From assembly GCA_963797085.1 (NCBI GenBank), contig CAWCOA010000006.1:124001-188000 (forward strand): a stretch of DNA of 64,000 bases, in the 5' to 3' direction. Positions within the stretch are counted from its first letter, which is position 1. Each line of letters starts with the position of its first letter. Of the stretch, positions 1 to 7,406 are shown in pieces. Under the pieces are notes generated by a model. That model was given only the letters and a program-made list of their open reading frames with translations. It ran no database searches and was not told where the DNA came from. Source of the DNA: JASJBU01 sp963797085. GTDB taxonomy: Bacteria > Pseudomonadota > Gammaproteobacteria > Chromatiales > Chromatiaceae. The translations under genes and the position numbers were made by a program.

Positions 1-1379
1 ATTTTTTCGCAAATCGTCTCAGCAGTATTGATATTCTCGACATCGGGTAACAGGATCAGGAATTCATCACCGCCCAGCCTAGCTGCGGTATCAGAGGCGC
101 GGATGGACTGTTGTAATCGTTGTGCCGCCTGCTTCAGTAGCAGGTCTCCGGCATCATGCCCCAATGTGTCATTGACGTTTTTGAAGCGATCCAGGTCGAT
201 AAACATGCCTACTACGTAGCGCTGCTGCCGTTCTGCACGAACCAGGGCCTGAGATAGTCGGTCCATGGCGAGGGTTCGGTTCGGTAGTCCGGTCAATGGA
301 TCATAATTGGCCTGATGGGTGAGTTTGTTTTCATACTCGTGGCGTTTTTGTATCTCCAGCTCCAGCAGCTTATTCTGTTGGTGTAAGATTTTTGTATGTC
401 GCTTGGAGGCATCAAATTTTGTCTTTAAGACAAGATTATGGGATTGCGTGCGATGGCCGACTATCACCGTGAGCAGCACAAATAGCGCCATTAACGCTAG
501 GGAAAACAGATACCAGGGAGACCCGACCAGGTAAGCATTCTTTTTCACCTGTGGATTCTGCGCTGCCAGAATGAAGGGTGTTTCCGGGACGGGAATCTTT
601 ACATAGGCGGTGAAATTGTTGTTTTCAGTAGCGGGATATCTCCAGTTGGCTGTTTCGCCCTTAGCGTCGTTAAGAGGCGAACCTTCCTCTGTCTTGTTTA
701 GCAGCACAGCAGGGTCCTTGATCAGCAGTACATATGAGGGATTGGCTTCACCCGTCTGCTGGACCAATTTATTGAATACTGCCTGGTGGTTAATTTCGGC
801 AATGATGGTGCCTGCTCTTTCATCTTTGTAGAGATAGGGTACCAGCAGCAGTATGTGGAAGTGGCCTGCTTCCTGGTAAATGATGTGTTTTGGGGTTTTG
901 ACATCACTTAACCAATGGTTGCCCCAGTGTTCCGGCTGGCCCTGTTTTGTCCCTACATCTACGAGTCGATTGTTATCTGTATCGACAAAAAGAAGACGCA
1001 GGTAGGCAGGGTCAGTGTCGATTTTCTTCTGCTGCTCGAGCTGCTCGAAGCGTTTTTGCATGTTGAGCAGGCTGGCGCGCAAACCGTATTGCATCGACAT
1101 GCCCAGCGCCCGGTTGGAGGAATAGGCGGAAAGTGCCCGATCCTCGGCCAGGGTCGTGATATCTGCTCGGCGCTCGGTATGGAAATAACTCAGGGCGGCA
1201 GCGCGTTTATCCAGATTCAATCTGAGTTCATTACGAGTGGCTTCGAGCAGATCCTGCTGAGCCTTATAAGTGGTGCCCAGAAGCAGCAGTAAATAAGCTA
1301 CCAGCAGGGGCCCGGCTGCGTAGAAAAGGACGCGGCCAACGCTGAGTTTTGCTTTCTGTTTGTCTTGCGTGACAGACAT
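1..1379 (-). CDS. Membrane-anchored diguanylate cyclase (GGDEF), C-terminal end outside the window
   Basis: Translating the minus strand from the ATG at 1379 gives one open frame to the window edge, so the gene is partial at its 3' end. It has an N-terminal membrane segment (about residues 15-35), a periplasmic sensor region of roughly 240 residues (Cache-like by layout), a second membrane segment, a short coil and a GGDEF domain. The GGDEF signature lies at 60-74. An RxxD inhibitory site (RASD) sits five residues before it, so product feedback by c-di-GMP is expected. The predicted activity is c-di-GMP synthesis from two GTP at the inner membrane. Its ATG overlaps the stop of the upstream solute-binding gene by one base (TAATG), which implies translational coupling. 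The sensor domain's ligand is unknown, and an EAL domain beyond the window cannot be excluded. Confidence 0.88.
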   Translation of the reverse strand, partial: MSVTQDKQKAKLSVGRVLFYAAGPLLVAYLLLLLGTTYKAQQDLLEATRNELRLNLDKRAAALSYFHTERRADITTLAEDRALSAYSSNRALGMSMQYGLRASLLNMQKRFEQLEQQKKIDTDPAYLRLLFVDTDNNRLVDVGTKQGQPEHWGNHWLSDVKTPKHIIYQEAGHFHILLLVPYLYKDERAGTIIAEINHQAVFNKLVQQTGEANPSYVLLIKDPAVLLNKTEEGSPLNDAKGETANWRYPATENNNFTAYVKIPVPETPFILAAQNPQVKKNAYLVGSPWYLFSLALMALFVLLTVIVGHRTQSHNLVLKTKFDASKRHTKILHQQNKLLELEIQKRHEYENKLTHQANYDPLTGLPNRTLAMDRLSQALVRAERQQRYVVGMFIDLDRFKNVNDTLGHDAGDLLLKQAAQRLQQSIRASDTAARLGGDEFLILLPDVENINTAETICEK

Positions 1380-2275
1380 TAGTCGGCAAAAAAATCGGTA
1401 TAGTAAACGAATACAGACGGATAATATTTCTTGACCATTTTGTTATAGGTTCCGTCCCGGCGGATTTTTTCCAGGTATAGGTTGAACGCCACTCTCAGGT
1501 CGGGTGAGTTCTTGCGAAACCCGGCTCCCATGACCTGGTTGTGGGAGATCGGCCCGATAACTTTTAATGCTCCGGGCCATTTCTCCAGGGCTATCAGGGC
1601 GTCCGGTACATCCAGCAGGGTGGTTTCAGCTTCATGGTTGAGGATAGCCGGAGCCATTTCATTGAGCTTGAGCTGCTGATTCGGTAAACGGATTTCTGCT
1701 TGGGTCTCGGACATGCGGTAGAGGGCAGGGTCCAGACAGGTGCTTTTCAGGGCGAGTACGCTGTAACCATCCAGGGAACTCTTCACCAGTGCGATGTCGT
1801 TCTCAAGGGAGCCGGTGGGCCGGATGGGTGACAAGTTTGATTCTGCCCGTGCAATCAACCAGACGGCAGAGGGGAAGGTCGGATTGGAAAATTCGATAAC
1901 ATCCCGGCGCCAAGGCAAAACCGTCATCCCACTGGCAATGACATCGCCTTTGATGGTCGTCTCAGCTAATAATACAGCCCCATTCTCCCCGCGGCGCGCG
2001 TGGCGGCCAGTCAGGTCACCAAACACATTTTGCCAGTCTGTTGCGACAAACCGGTATTCAACGCCTAGTTGAGCGGCGAAGCCTTGCATGAGTTCAACGT
2101 CGAGTCCATCACCACTGCCGGTTACGAAATTCGCATAGGGTATGCCGAGGTGCCGTATTACCCCGCTGGCAAGGATCTCTTGCAGATCCCTGGAATGAGC
2201 GCTGCCGGGTAGTGTGAACAGCACCATGATAAATACACAGAGAGAGCGGATTTTTGCAGGAGAATGTTTGCCCAT
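1379..2275 (-). CDS. Periplasmic solute-binding protein, family 3 (SBP_bac_3)
   Basis: A 298-residue protein with a signal peptide (basic start, hydrophobic core about residues 12-26, cleavage near SAHS). The rest resembles the amino-acid-type periplasmic binding fold: a GLDVELMQGFAAQLG-like stretch near the N-terminus and a C-terminal RRDGTYNKMVKKYY motif typical of family 3 binding proteins. No ABC permease or ATPase gene is adjacent. The only partner is the GGDEF protein coupled to its 3' end, so a ligand-sensing role feeding c-di-GMP signalling is more likely than transport. The ligand is unknown. The 298-base region upstream (2276-2573) should hold the promoter; I see no strong operator there. 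Confidence 0.82.
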   Translation of the reverse strand: MGKHSPAKIRSLCVFIMVLFTLPGSAHSRDLQEILASGVIRHLGIPYANFVTGSGDGLDVELMQGFAAQLGVEYRFVATDWQNVFGDLTGRHARRGENGAVLLAETTIKGDVIASGMTVLPWRRDVIEFSNPTFPSAVWLIARAESNLSPIRPTGSLENDIALVKSSLDGYSVLALKSTCLDPALYRMSETQAEIRLPNQQLKLNEMAPAILNHEAETTLLDVPDALIALEKWPGALKVIGPISHNQVMGAGFRKNSPDLRVAFNLYLEKIRRDGTYNKMVKKYYPSVFVYYTDFFAD

Positions 2276-2573
2276 GGGAGTTCCTTCTGCTGTCTGGATG
2301 GGAAAAAAAGTAGTGGTATCGAATTACATCGGCAAAAAGGGGTGACTCTTGAACGCTTTCGGAAAAATCCTTTTAATGACTAGGATTTCATGGAAAAGCA
2401 GAATCGACGGGTCAGTTTTCTCACCGGTATTGCCGGAGAAAACAAGCAAATTCCCATAATGGGTGAAGAAGTATCAGCCCGATGCGACTTTCGTAAGAAT
2501 CACCGCAAGTGGTTAGTTCAGCGAACTCTTGGGATGTGACGTGTGTATGTAACTCATTGTCTTAAAAATAAAA

Positions 2574-2601
2574 AACCACAACTTGCAGGCAAGTTGTGGT
2601 T
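2574..2601 (-). terminator. Rho-independent terminator of the rubrerythrin operon
   Basis: An inverted repeat of 12-13 bp (arms 2574-2586 and 2589-2601) with a minimal loop. On the minus strand it is followed by a T-rich run (complement of 2559-2573). It lies 22 bases past the DUF3501 stop, so it ends the minus-strand operon. Confidence 0.88.
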
Positions 2602-2623
2602 GTTGTGAGTTACGGACGGGGGT

Positions 2624-3208
2624 CTACTGCAGGTCCTGCAGCAATGAATCTCGAACGACCGCGTCCAGTTCAGAAACGTTGTGGTTGTAAGCGGGGTGGT
2701 CGATGCCCATCGAGAGATTGGCGCCTCCATGCAGCGCATCAACCATCTCCTGGGACAACTCGAAACGCATGAAATGAACTGAGGAGGTCTTGTCCTCTGT
2801 CTCACGGTCCAGGTCCTCATTGGCGATGGGACGCACCTTGTCGAAGCCCGCGACCTGCACCCATACCGCCTTATCGATGCCGAGCATCTTGGCCAGAGAG
2901 GCTTTGCGCTCCTCCACATCGTTGATTTCGATCATGAACGTGGCTTTCCAGTTTAGCCCATCAGGGATCAGTGGATTGTAGACATCCAGTTCTTCCTGGA
3001 TACCCTCGGGCTCGAAGATGCGCTCGATACGCAGCATCTCCTGCACCTGATACTGCATGGTCAGGGCGTCTTCGAAATAGAGCGCCGCATTGGGTCCGAT
3101 GGGGACGCGGCGATGCTTCTTGTGCTCCATCACCCGGGCGCGGAACTCCGGGCGGATGCGGGCATATTCCTCCAGGCTATACAAGTCTGCATGTGACAAG
3201 TGGCTCAT
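2624..3208 (-). CDS. DUF3501 family protein
   Basis: A 194-residue soluble protein, last gene of the rubrerythrin operon. The start chosen is the ATG at 3208, preceded by GGAG seven bases upstream; a longer frame to 3304 overlaps the gene before it and lacks a ribosome site. The sequence matches the DUF3501 family by its PIGPNAALYFED segment, the MQYQVQEMLRIERIFE stretch and a C-terminal half rich in acidic residues. No catalytic motif is evident. In many proteobacteria this family sits beside a rubrerythrin and an HdrD/GlpC-like Fe-S protein, exactly as here, so it probably works with them in oxidative-stress defence. The biochemical role is unknown. Confidence 0.85.
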   Translation of the reverse strand: MSHLSHADLYSLEEYARIRPEFRARVMEHKKHRRVPIGPNAALYFEDALTMQYQVQEMLRIERIFEPEGIQEELDVYNPLIPDGLNWKATFMIEINDVEERKASLAKMLGIDKAVWVQVAGFDKVRPIANEDLDRETEDKTSSVHFMRFELSQEMVDALHGGANLSMGIDHPAYNHNVSELDAVVRDSLLQDLQ

Positions 3209-3222
3209 TAGATTTTCTCCAG

Positions 3223-3510
3223 TCACTCGTGGGTAATGGGTTTGTCGGTAAACAGGTAGTCTCTCAGTTCCTTGTCGAAGCTGGGATCCTGACGGCGAAT
3301 CCACTCGAGCACCATGGAGGCATGCTCTTTCTCCTCGTCCCGGTTGTGCGCAAGGATGGCGCGCAGTTCGGGGTTGGAGCAGGCATCAACCCGCTGGTTG
3401 TACCAGTCAACTGCTTCCAGTTCTTCCATCAGAGAGAGAATGGCCCGGTGCATGTCGCGGGTCTCATTACTCAGTTGTTCGAGGGGTTCGTGATAACCTT
3501 CATTTGCCAT
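3223..3510 (-). CDS. Encapsulin-type ferritin-like protein (EncFtn family), no visible targeting peptide
   Basis: A 95-residue protein starting at the ATG at 3510 (AGGAG eight bases upstream). It aligns along its length with the encapsulated ferritin of Rhodospirillum rubrum: a HEPLE start, a MEELEAVDWY helix, an AILAHNRDEEKEHA helix and a YLFT end. Iron-site residues of that family are kept: E29, E30, E32, W36, E59, E60 and H63. EncFtn oxidises Fe(II) at a site formed between subunits and normally works inside an encapsulin shell. This protein stops soon after YLFT and lacks the C-terminal extension that targets the family to the shell. No encapsulin gene is in the window. It lies 14 bases before DUF3501 and co-transcribes with rubrerythrin. 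A free, shell-independent ferroxidase is the likely reading. Confidence 0.87.
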   Translation of the reverse strand: MANEGYHEPLEQLSNETRDMHRAILSLMEELEAVDWYNQRVDACSNPELRAILAHNRDEEKEHASMVLEWIRRQDPSFDKELRDYLFTDKPITHE

Positions 3511-3590
3511 TGTTTTCTCCTCTGTATCTAGAGTGTCGCCCAAGGCAACACTCTGATGTGATTCTTCTAGCTGTCGAAATATGAAGTTGT

Positions 3591-4934
3591 TTAGATGCCG
3601 TAGGCTTTGCGCAACATGCTGATGGGGTGTTCAGGTTCACGACCGTCCTGCAGCCCATTTTCGATATGGTGACCCGCCATCGGGCAATCGCTGCCGTAGT
3701 GGTCGGCCTGCATCTGTTTGACCTTGTTCACTACCGGACGACCGATCTTCATGGCATGTTCGTGGAACTCACTCTTCACCGCATAGGTACCGTCATGGCC
3801 CGAGCAGCGTTCGATGATCTCAACCTGGGTATCGGGGATCAAGGCGAGTAGTTCCTTGGTCTTCTGGCCCACGTTCTGAACCCGCTGGTGACAGGCGGCA
3901 TGATAGGCGACCTTGCCCAGGCCCTGCTTGAAATTGGTATTCAGTTTGCCGTGTTTATTGCGGATCATCAGGTATTCGAAGATATCAAAAATAGCCTCCG
4001 AGACCTTCTTTACCTGCGGATCATCGGGAAACATCAGCGGCAGTTCCTGCTTGAACATCAGTGCACAGGAAGGTACGGGGGCGACGATATCCCAACCTTG
4101 GTCCACCAGTTTGGCGAGCACCGGGATATTGGCCTCTTTGGCCTTTTCGACAGCCTTCAGGTTGCCAAGCTCCAGTTTGGGCATACCGCAACACTGTTCC
4201 TTCTCGGCAATGGTCACCGGGATGCCGTTGTGCTCGAAGACCGCTACCAGGTCTTCGCCCACTTGGGGTTCGTTATGATTGCCATAGCAGGTGGCGAACA
4301 GCGCTACCTTGCCTTTGGTCTCCCCTGCGGGCTCGCCAGCCGCTTGAACATTGCGATGGTCTGACAGGCGGCTGCGCAGGGACTTGCTGTGAAACTCAGG
4401 CAACTTGGCCTGCGGATGGACACCCAGGCTGTGATCCAGAATCTCACGAAAATTCTTTGCTTTGTTAAAGGTATTGACCACTCCGGAAACCACTGGAATA
4501 CCCGCCAGTTTGCCAAGATTGTCTGTGCTGGTAAGGATGCGGTCACGCAGTTTTACATCACCTTTTTCATATTTCACCGCCTTGGCGCGCAGCATCAGGT
4601 GGGGGAAATCGATATTCCACTCATGAGGCGGTGTGTAGGGGCATTTAGTCATGTAACACAGGTCACACAGGTAACAATGGTCAACGATCTGCCAGTAATC
4701 CTGCTTAGCGACACCATCAACTTCGAAGGTATCAGATTCGTCTACCAGATCGAACAGGGTTGGAAAACTCTGACACAGGCTGACACAGCGGCGGCAGCCA
4801 TGGCACAGGTCGAAGACTCGTTCCAACTCGGTGAACAGGCTCTGTTCGTTGTAATAGTCCGAGTTTTTCCAGTCGATAGGGTGACGTGTGGGAGCATCCA
4901 GGTTGCCTTCTCGTTGACCAGTGGGACCTGCCAT
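3591..4934 (-). CDS. Heterodisulfide-reductase-like (Fe-S)-binding protein (HdrD/GlpC type)
   Basis: A 447-residue cytoplasmic or membrane-associated redox protein. Two 4Fe-4S motifs lie near the N-terminus (C44, C47, C50, C54 and C87, C90, C93, C98). Two cysteine-rich CCG-type domains follow: the first carries EQCCGMP, while the second has the variant CSGHDG, so its first ligand differs from the classical CCG motif. The fold is that of HdrD, GlpC and LutA subunits that pass electrons between Fe-S clusters and a catalytic site. There is no FAD domain, so a partner must supply electrons. It lies between rubrerythrin (60 bases upstream) and EncFtn. A role as electron carrier for peroxide reduction is inferred from context. 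Confidence 0.85.
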   Translation of the reverse strand: MAGPTGQREGNLDAPTRHPIDWKNSDYYNEQSLFTELERVFDLCHGCRRCVSLCQSFPTLFDLVDESDTFEVDGVAKQDYWQIVDHCYLCDLCYMTKCPYTPPHEWNIDFPHLMLRAKAVKYEKGDVKLRDRILTSTDNLGKLAGIPVVSGVVNTFNKAKNFREILDHSLGVHPQAKLPEFHSKSLRSRLSDHRNVQAAGEPAGETKGKVALFATCYGNHNEPQVGEDLVAVFEHNGIPVTIAEKEQCCGMPKLELGNLKAVEKAKEANIPVLAKLVDQGWDIVAPVPSCALMFKQELPLMFPDDPQVKKVSEAIFDIFEYLMIRNKHGKLNTNFKQGLGKVAYHAACHQRVQNVGQKTKELLALIPDTQVEIIERCSGHDGTYAVKSEFHEHAMKIGRPVVNKVKQMQADHYGSDCPMAGHHIENGLQDGREPEHPISMLRKAYGI

Positions 4935-4993
4935 GATGATACCTCTTGATTTTAGATGGGAATGGGCGGCCCACAGGCCGCCCTGAGAAGGAT

Positions 4994-5410
4994 TTATTCC
5001 ATCTCGTTGAGTGCTTTCTGGTAACGGTTGGCATGAGAACGCTCGGCCTTGGCCAGGGTCTCAAACCAGTCAGCCACTTCATCGAAACCTTCATCGCGGG
5101 CGGTCTTGGCCATACCCGGATACATGTCGGTGTACTCGTGGGTTTCACCCGCTACAGCGGACTTCAGGTTGTCAGCGGTGCCGCCAAAGGGCATGCCGGT
5201 GGCGGGATCGCCGCATTGCTCCAGGTACTCCAGGTGACCATGAGCGTGGCCGGTTTCGCCTTCAGCAGTGGAACGGAACAGGGCTGAAATGTCGTTGTAG
5301 CCTTCCACATCAGCCTTAGAGGCGAAGTAGAGATAACGGCGGTTGGCTTGAGATTCTCCGGCAAAAGCGTCTTTCAGGTTTTGCTCGGTATTGCTGCCTT
5401 TGAGTTCCAT
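4994..5410 (-). CDS. Rubrerythrin, ferritin-like domain only
   Basis: A 138-residue di-iron protein, first gene of the minus-strand operon. The four-helix ferritin-like signature is clear: AGESQANRRYLYFA, EGETGHAHGHLEYL, VAGETHEYTDMYP and KAERSHANRYQKAL supply the Glu and His ligands. It ends straight after the last helix and so lacks the C-terminal rubredoxin domain of classical rubrerythrin; electrons for H2O2 reduction must come from another carrier, perhaps the Fe-S protein downstream. A 15-bp dyad at 5485-5499 lies 75 bases upstream of its start, in a region shared with the divergent Fur-family gene. Confidence 0.9.
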   Translation of the reverse strand: MELKGSNTEQNLKDAFAGESQANRRYLYFASKADVEGYNDISALFRSTAEGETGHAHGHLEYLEQCGDPATGMPFGGTADNLKSAVAGETHEYTDMYPGMAKTARDEGFDEVADWFETLAKAERSHANRYQKALNEME

Positions 5411-5484
5411 TGAGTGGTTCTCCGAAATTGAGTGATTATTTGGATAGTTGGTACGTAGGGTCGAATTCCACCCTTGCGTGGTTA

Positions 5485-5499
5485 TTAGAATAGCTCTAA
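5485..5499. promoter_or_regulatory. ICE-like dyad operator upstream of rubrerythrin
   Basis: Sequence TTAGAA-TAG-CTCTAA, an imperfect 6-3-6 inverted repeat. It has the same spacing and nearly the same arms as the perfect dyad in front of the cytochrome c peroxidase gene (6246-6260). It resembles the iron-control element recognised by Irr-type Fur proteins (TTTAGAA-N3-TTCTAAA). Binding is inferred. Confidence 0.55.
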
Positions 5500-5656
5500 A
5501 TTCAATTCCTACCTAATGGTAGTTTCAATGGTATTGATAGGTATGGCCTATTATTCTGGAGAAGCAGGTTTCTGGCTCCTGAATCTCACCATTATCTAGT
5601 GTGAATACAGGAGCGGTCATGCCTGAGTTTTTGTCTCGCTTTGATCTCTCTGCTAT

Positions 5657-5678
5657 CGTTTAATGAGAATGATTTATA
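5657..5678. promoter_or_regulatory. Fur-box-like sequence overlapping the regulator's 5' end
   Basis: TTTAATGAGAATGATTTAT resembles the classical Fur box (GATAATGATAATCATTATC) in its left half and centre, less in its right half. It ends about ten bases before the first ATG of the Fur-family gene, which suits autoregulation or control by the housekeeping Fur. Confidence 0.45.
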
Positions 5679-5687
5679 CTTCGGTTT

Positions 5688-6152
5688 ATGATGGGCGCAG
5701 CAAACAATCATAGTTCAGACCCGTTTGGTGTCAGGCAGCGGTTAATCGAGTCTGATATTACACCTACGCCACAGCGGGTTGCTATTGCAGAAGTATTATT
5801 TTCCGCTCATCAGCATGTCACCGCAGATGAGTTGTTTGAGACCGTCAATCACACGCGCGAAAGTGGCAAAAGAGTTTCGAAAGCAACGGTTTACAATTCC
5901 TTAGGATTGTTCGTAAAAAAAGGTTTGTTGAGGGAGATATTCACGGATGCTTCCGGTACTTTTTACGATACGAATACGCAGCCGCACCACCACTTTTACA
6001 ATCTGGATTCGGGGCAGCTGATCGATATGGAGGAACGATTGGTGCCTTTTGTCCTGCAGACCAGCCTGCCTGAGGGTACGGTAGTCGAGGATATTGATAT
6101 CATGATCCGCATTCGCAACCAGACTATCGATGTGGACCCCGGAAATAGCTGA
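5688..6152 (+). CDS. Fur-family transcriptional regulator (Irr/PerR-like)
   Basis: A 154-residue regulator. The winged-helix part shows TPTPQRVAIAEVLF and SKATVYNSLGLFVKKGLL, the standard Fur recognition region. The dimerisation part has an HHHFY motif (H100-H102) and LDSGQLIDMEE. No CxxC zinc pair is present, as in Irr. Two ATGs (5688, 5691) are possible starts; neither has a clear ribosome site, and the Fur-box-like sequence lies directly upstream. It sits between the rubrerythrin operon (divergent) and the cytochrome c peroxidase (same strand), both preceded by matching dyads, so it probably controls peroxide and iron responses. Irr versus PerR cannot be decided from the sequence alone. 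Confidence 0.85.
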   Translation: MMGAANNHSSDPFGVRQRLIESDITPTPQRVAIAEVLFSAHQHVTADELFETVNHTRESGKRVSKATVYNSLGLFVKKGLLREIFTDASGTFYDTNTQPHHHFYNLDSGQLIDMEERLVPFVLQTSLPEGTVVEDIDIMIRIRNQTIDVDPGNS

Positions 6153-6218
6153 AGATCTGGATTTTTCAGAGACGGGTATTGAAGTTGATGGGATAAAATA
6201 AGCGTTACATTCCTATTT

Positions 6219-6237
6219 TGTTGAGAATAATCATTGC
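6219..6237. promoter_or_regulatory. Fur-box-like sequence upstream of cytochrome c peroxidase
   Basis: TGTTGAGAATAATCATTGC shares the TGAGAAT core with the box before the regulator gene and has an ATCATT right half. It lies nine bases before the perfect dyad at 6246-6260, giving two adjacent candidate sites for Fur-family proteins. Confidence 0.42.
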
Positions 6238-6245
6238 CGAGCACT

Positions 6246-6260
6246 TTAGAAAGATTCTAA
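6246..6260. promoter_or_regulatory. Perfect ICE-like dyad operator upstream of cytochrome c peroxidase
   Basis: TTAGAA-AGA-TTCTAA is a perfect 6-3-6 inverted repeat, 87 bases before the peroxidase start. With its flanks it matches 13 of 14 defined positions of the Irr iron-control element. The same element in weaker form precedes rubrerythrin. Confidence 0.6.
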
Positions 6261-6347
6261 TCTTCCCCCACCAAGAAAAGTGTCGCTCCGCCAGCACCTA
6301 TCCAGGTGTTGATGGTGAGTGAACAAGTAGTATTCAAGGTGGAAATC

Positions 6348-7343
6348 ATGAAAGTAACAAGCTATCTGACGACCTTTGCCCTGTGCAGTATCACCGCGTT
6401 GCCTGCTCTATTGTCTGCAGCTGAACCCATTCAACCTATCCGGCCTGTGCAAGAGATCAATCTGGCCCAGGTTGAGCTTGGCAAGAAGCTCTATTTTGAT
6501 CCCCGTCTCTCAAAGTCAGGCTTTATATCCTGTAATTCCTGCCACAATCTGAGCATGGGTGGCACGGATAATCTGAAAACCTCCATCGGCCATAACTGGC
6601 ATCAGGGCCCCATCAATGCGCCCACGGTGCTGAATTCGAGCCTGAATCTTGCCCAGTTCTGGGATGGACGCGCAGCGGATCTGAAAGAACAGGCAGGTGG
6701 TCCGATCGCTAATCCTGGTGAGATGGCCTTCTCCCATACCTTGGCGATTGGGGTATTGGCATCCATCCCCGAGTACGTGACTGAGTTCAAGCAGGTCTTC
6801 GGTAGCGAAACGATAACCATCGATGAGGTCACCCAGGCCATTGCCGAGTTTGAAAAGACCCTGGTTACGCCTAATTCCGCGTTTGATTTGTGGCTGCTGG
6901 GGGATAAAGATGCCCTGACAGCTGAGCAACTGGCAGGTTATGAGTTATTCAAGAATAGCGGTTGTGTGGCCTGTCACAATGGCCCTGCGGCCGGTGGCAA
7001 CTCATTCCAGAAGATGGGCGTGGTAGAACCTTATCACACAAAGAATGGAGCTGAGGGCCTGGCGGCGGTTACCGGTAATGATGCGGACCGCTTCAAATTC
7101 AAGGTGCCGACCCTGCGCAATGTGGAGATGACCTATCCCTACTTCCATGATGGCGAGGCAGAGACCCTGCAGGAAGCAGTCGACATCATGGGGCGTTTGC
7201 AACTGGGCAAAAAATTCACTGAAACGGAAACCGCGCAGATTGTTGCCTTCCTGAAGAGCCTGACCGGTGACCAACCTTCTTTCCCGATGCCTATCCTTCC
7301 CCCATCGACCGAAAAAACACCAAGGCCGCAACCTTTCGATTGA
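6348..7343 (+). CDS. Di-haem cytochrome c peroxidase (CcpA/MauG family)
   Basis: A 331-residue periplasmic protein. The ATG at 6348 is chosen because it has an AAGGTGG ribosome site and begins a signal peptide (cleavage near LLSAAEP); an upstream ATG at 6306 would prepend 14 polar residues. Two c-type haem motifs are present, CNSCH (C62, C65, H66) and CVACH (C206, C209, H210). Segments typical of bacterial peroxidases follow: FWDGRAADLKEQAGGPI, NPGEM and PTLRNVEMTYPYFHDG. It reduces H2O2 to water with electrons from a small cytochrome. Regulation by the adjacent Fur-family protein is suggested by two candidate operators upstream. Confidence 0.93.
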   Translation: MKVTSYLTTFALCSITALPALLSAAEPIQPIRPVQEINLAQVELGKKLYFDPRLSKSGFISCNSCHNLSMGGTDNLKTSIGHNWHQGPINAPTVLNSSLNLAQFWDGRAADLKEQAGGPIANPGEMAFSHTLAIGVLASIPEYVTEFKQVFGSETITIDEVTQAIAEFEKTLVTPNSAFDLWLLGDKDALTAEQLAGYELFKNSGCVACHNGPAAGGNSFQKMGVVEPYHTKNGAEGLAAVTGNDADRFKFKVPTLRNVEMTYPYFHDGEAETLQEAVDIMGRLQLGKKFTETETAQIVAFLKSLTGDQPSFPMPILPPSTEKTPRPQPFD

Positions 7344-7406
7344 TTAGACGCTTTGCATACGCAGCCAGTCCATCCCGTTTGGGTGGGCTGGTGGTGGAGT
7401 TTGTGG

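Noticed and set aside
2971..3531. Plus-strand open frame of 186 codons over the ferritin-like and DUF3501 genes
   Set aside because: It is antisense to two well-supported genes and has no family resemblance or ribosome site.
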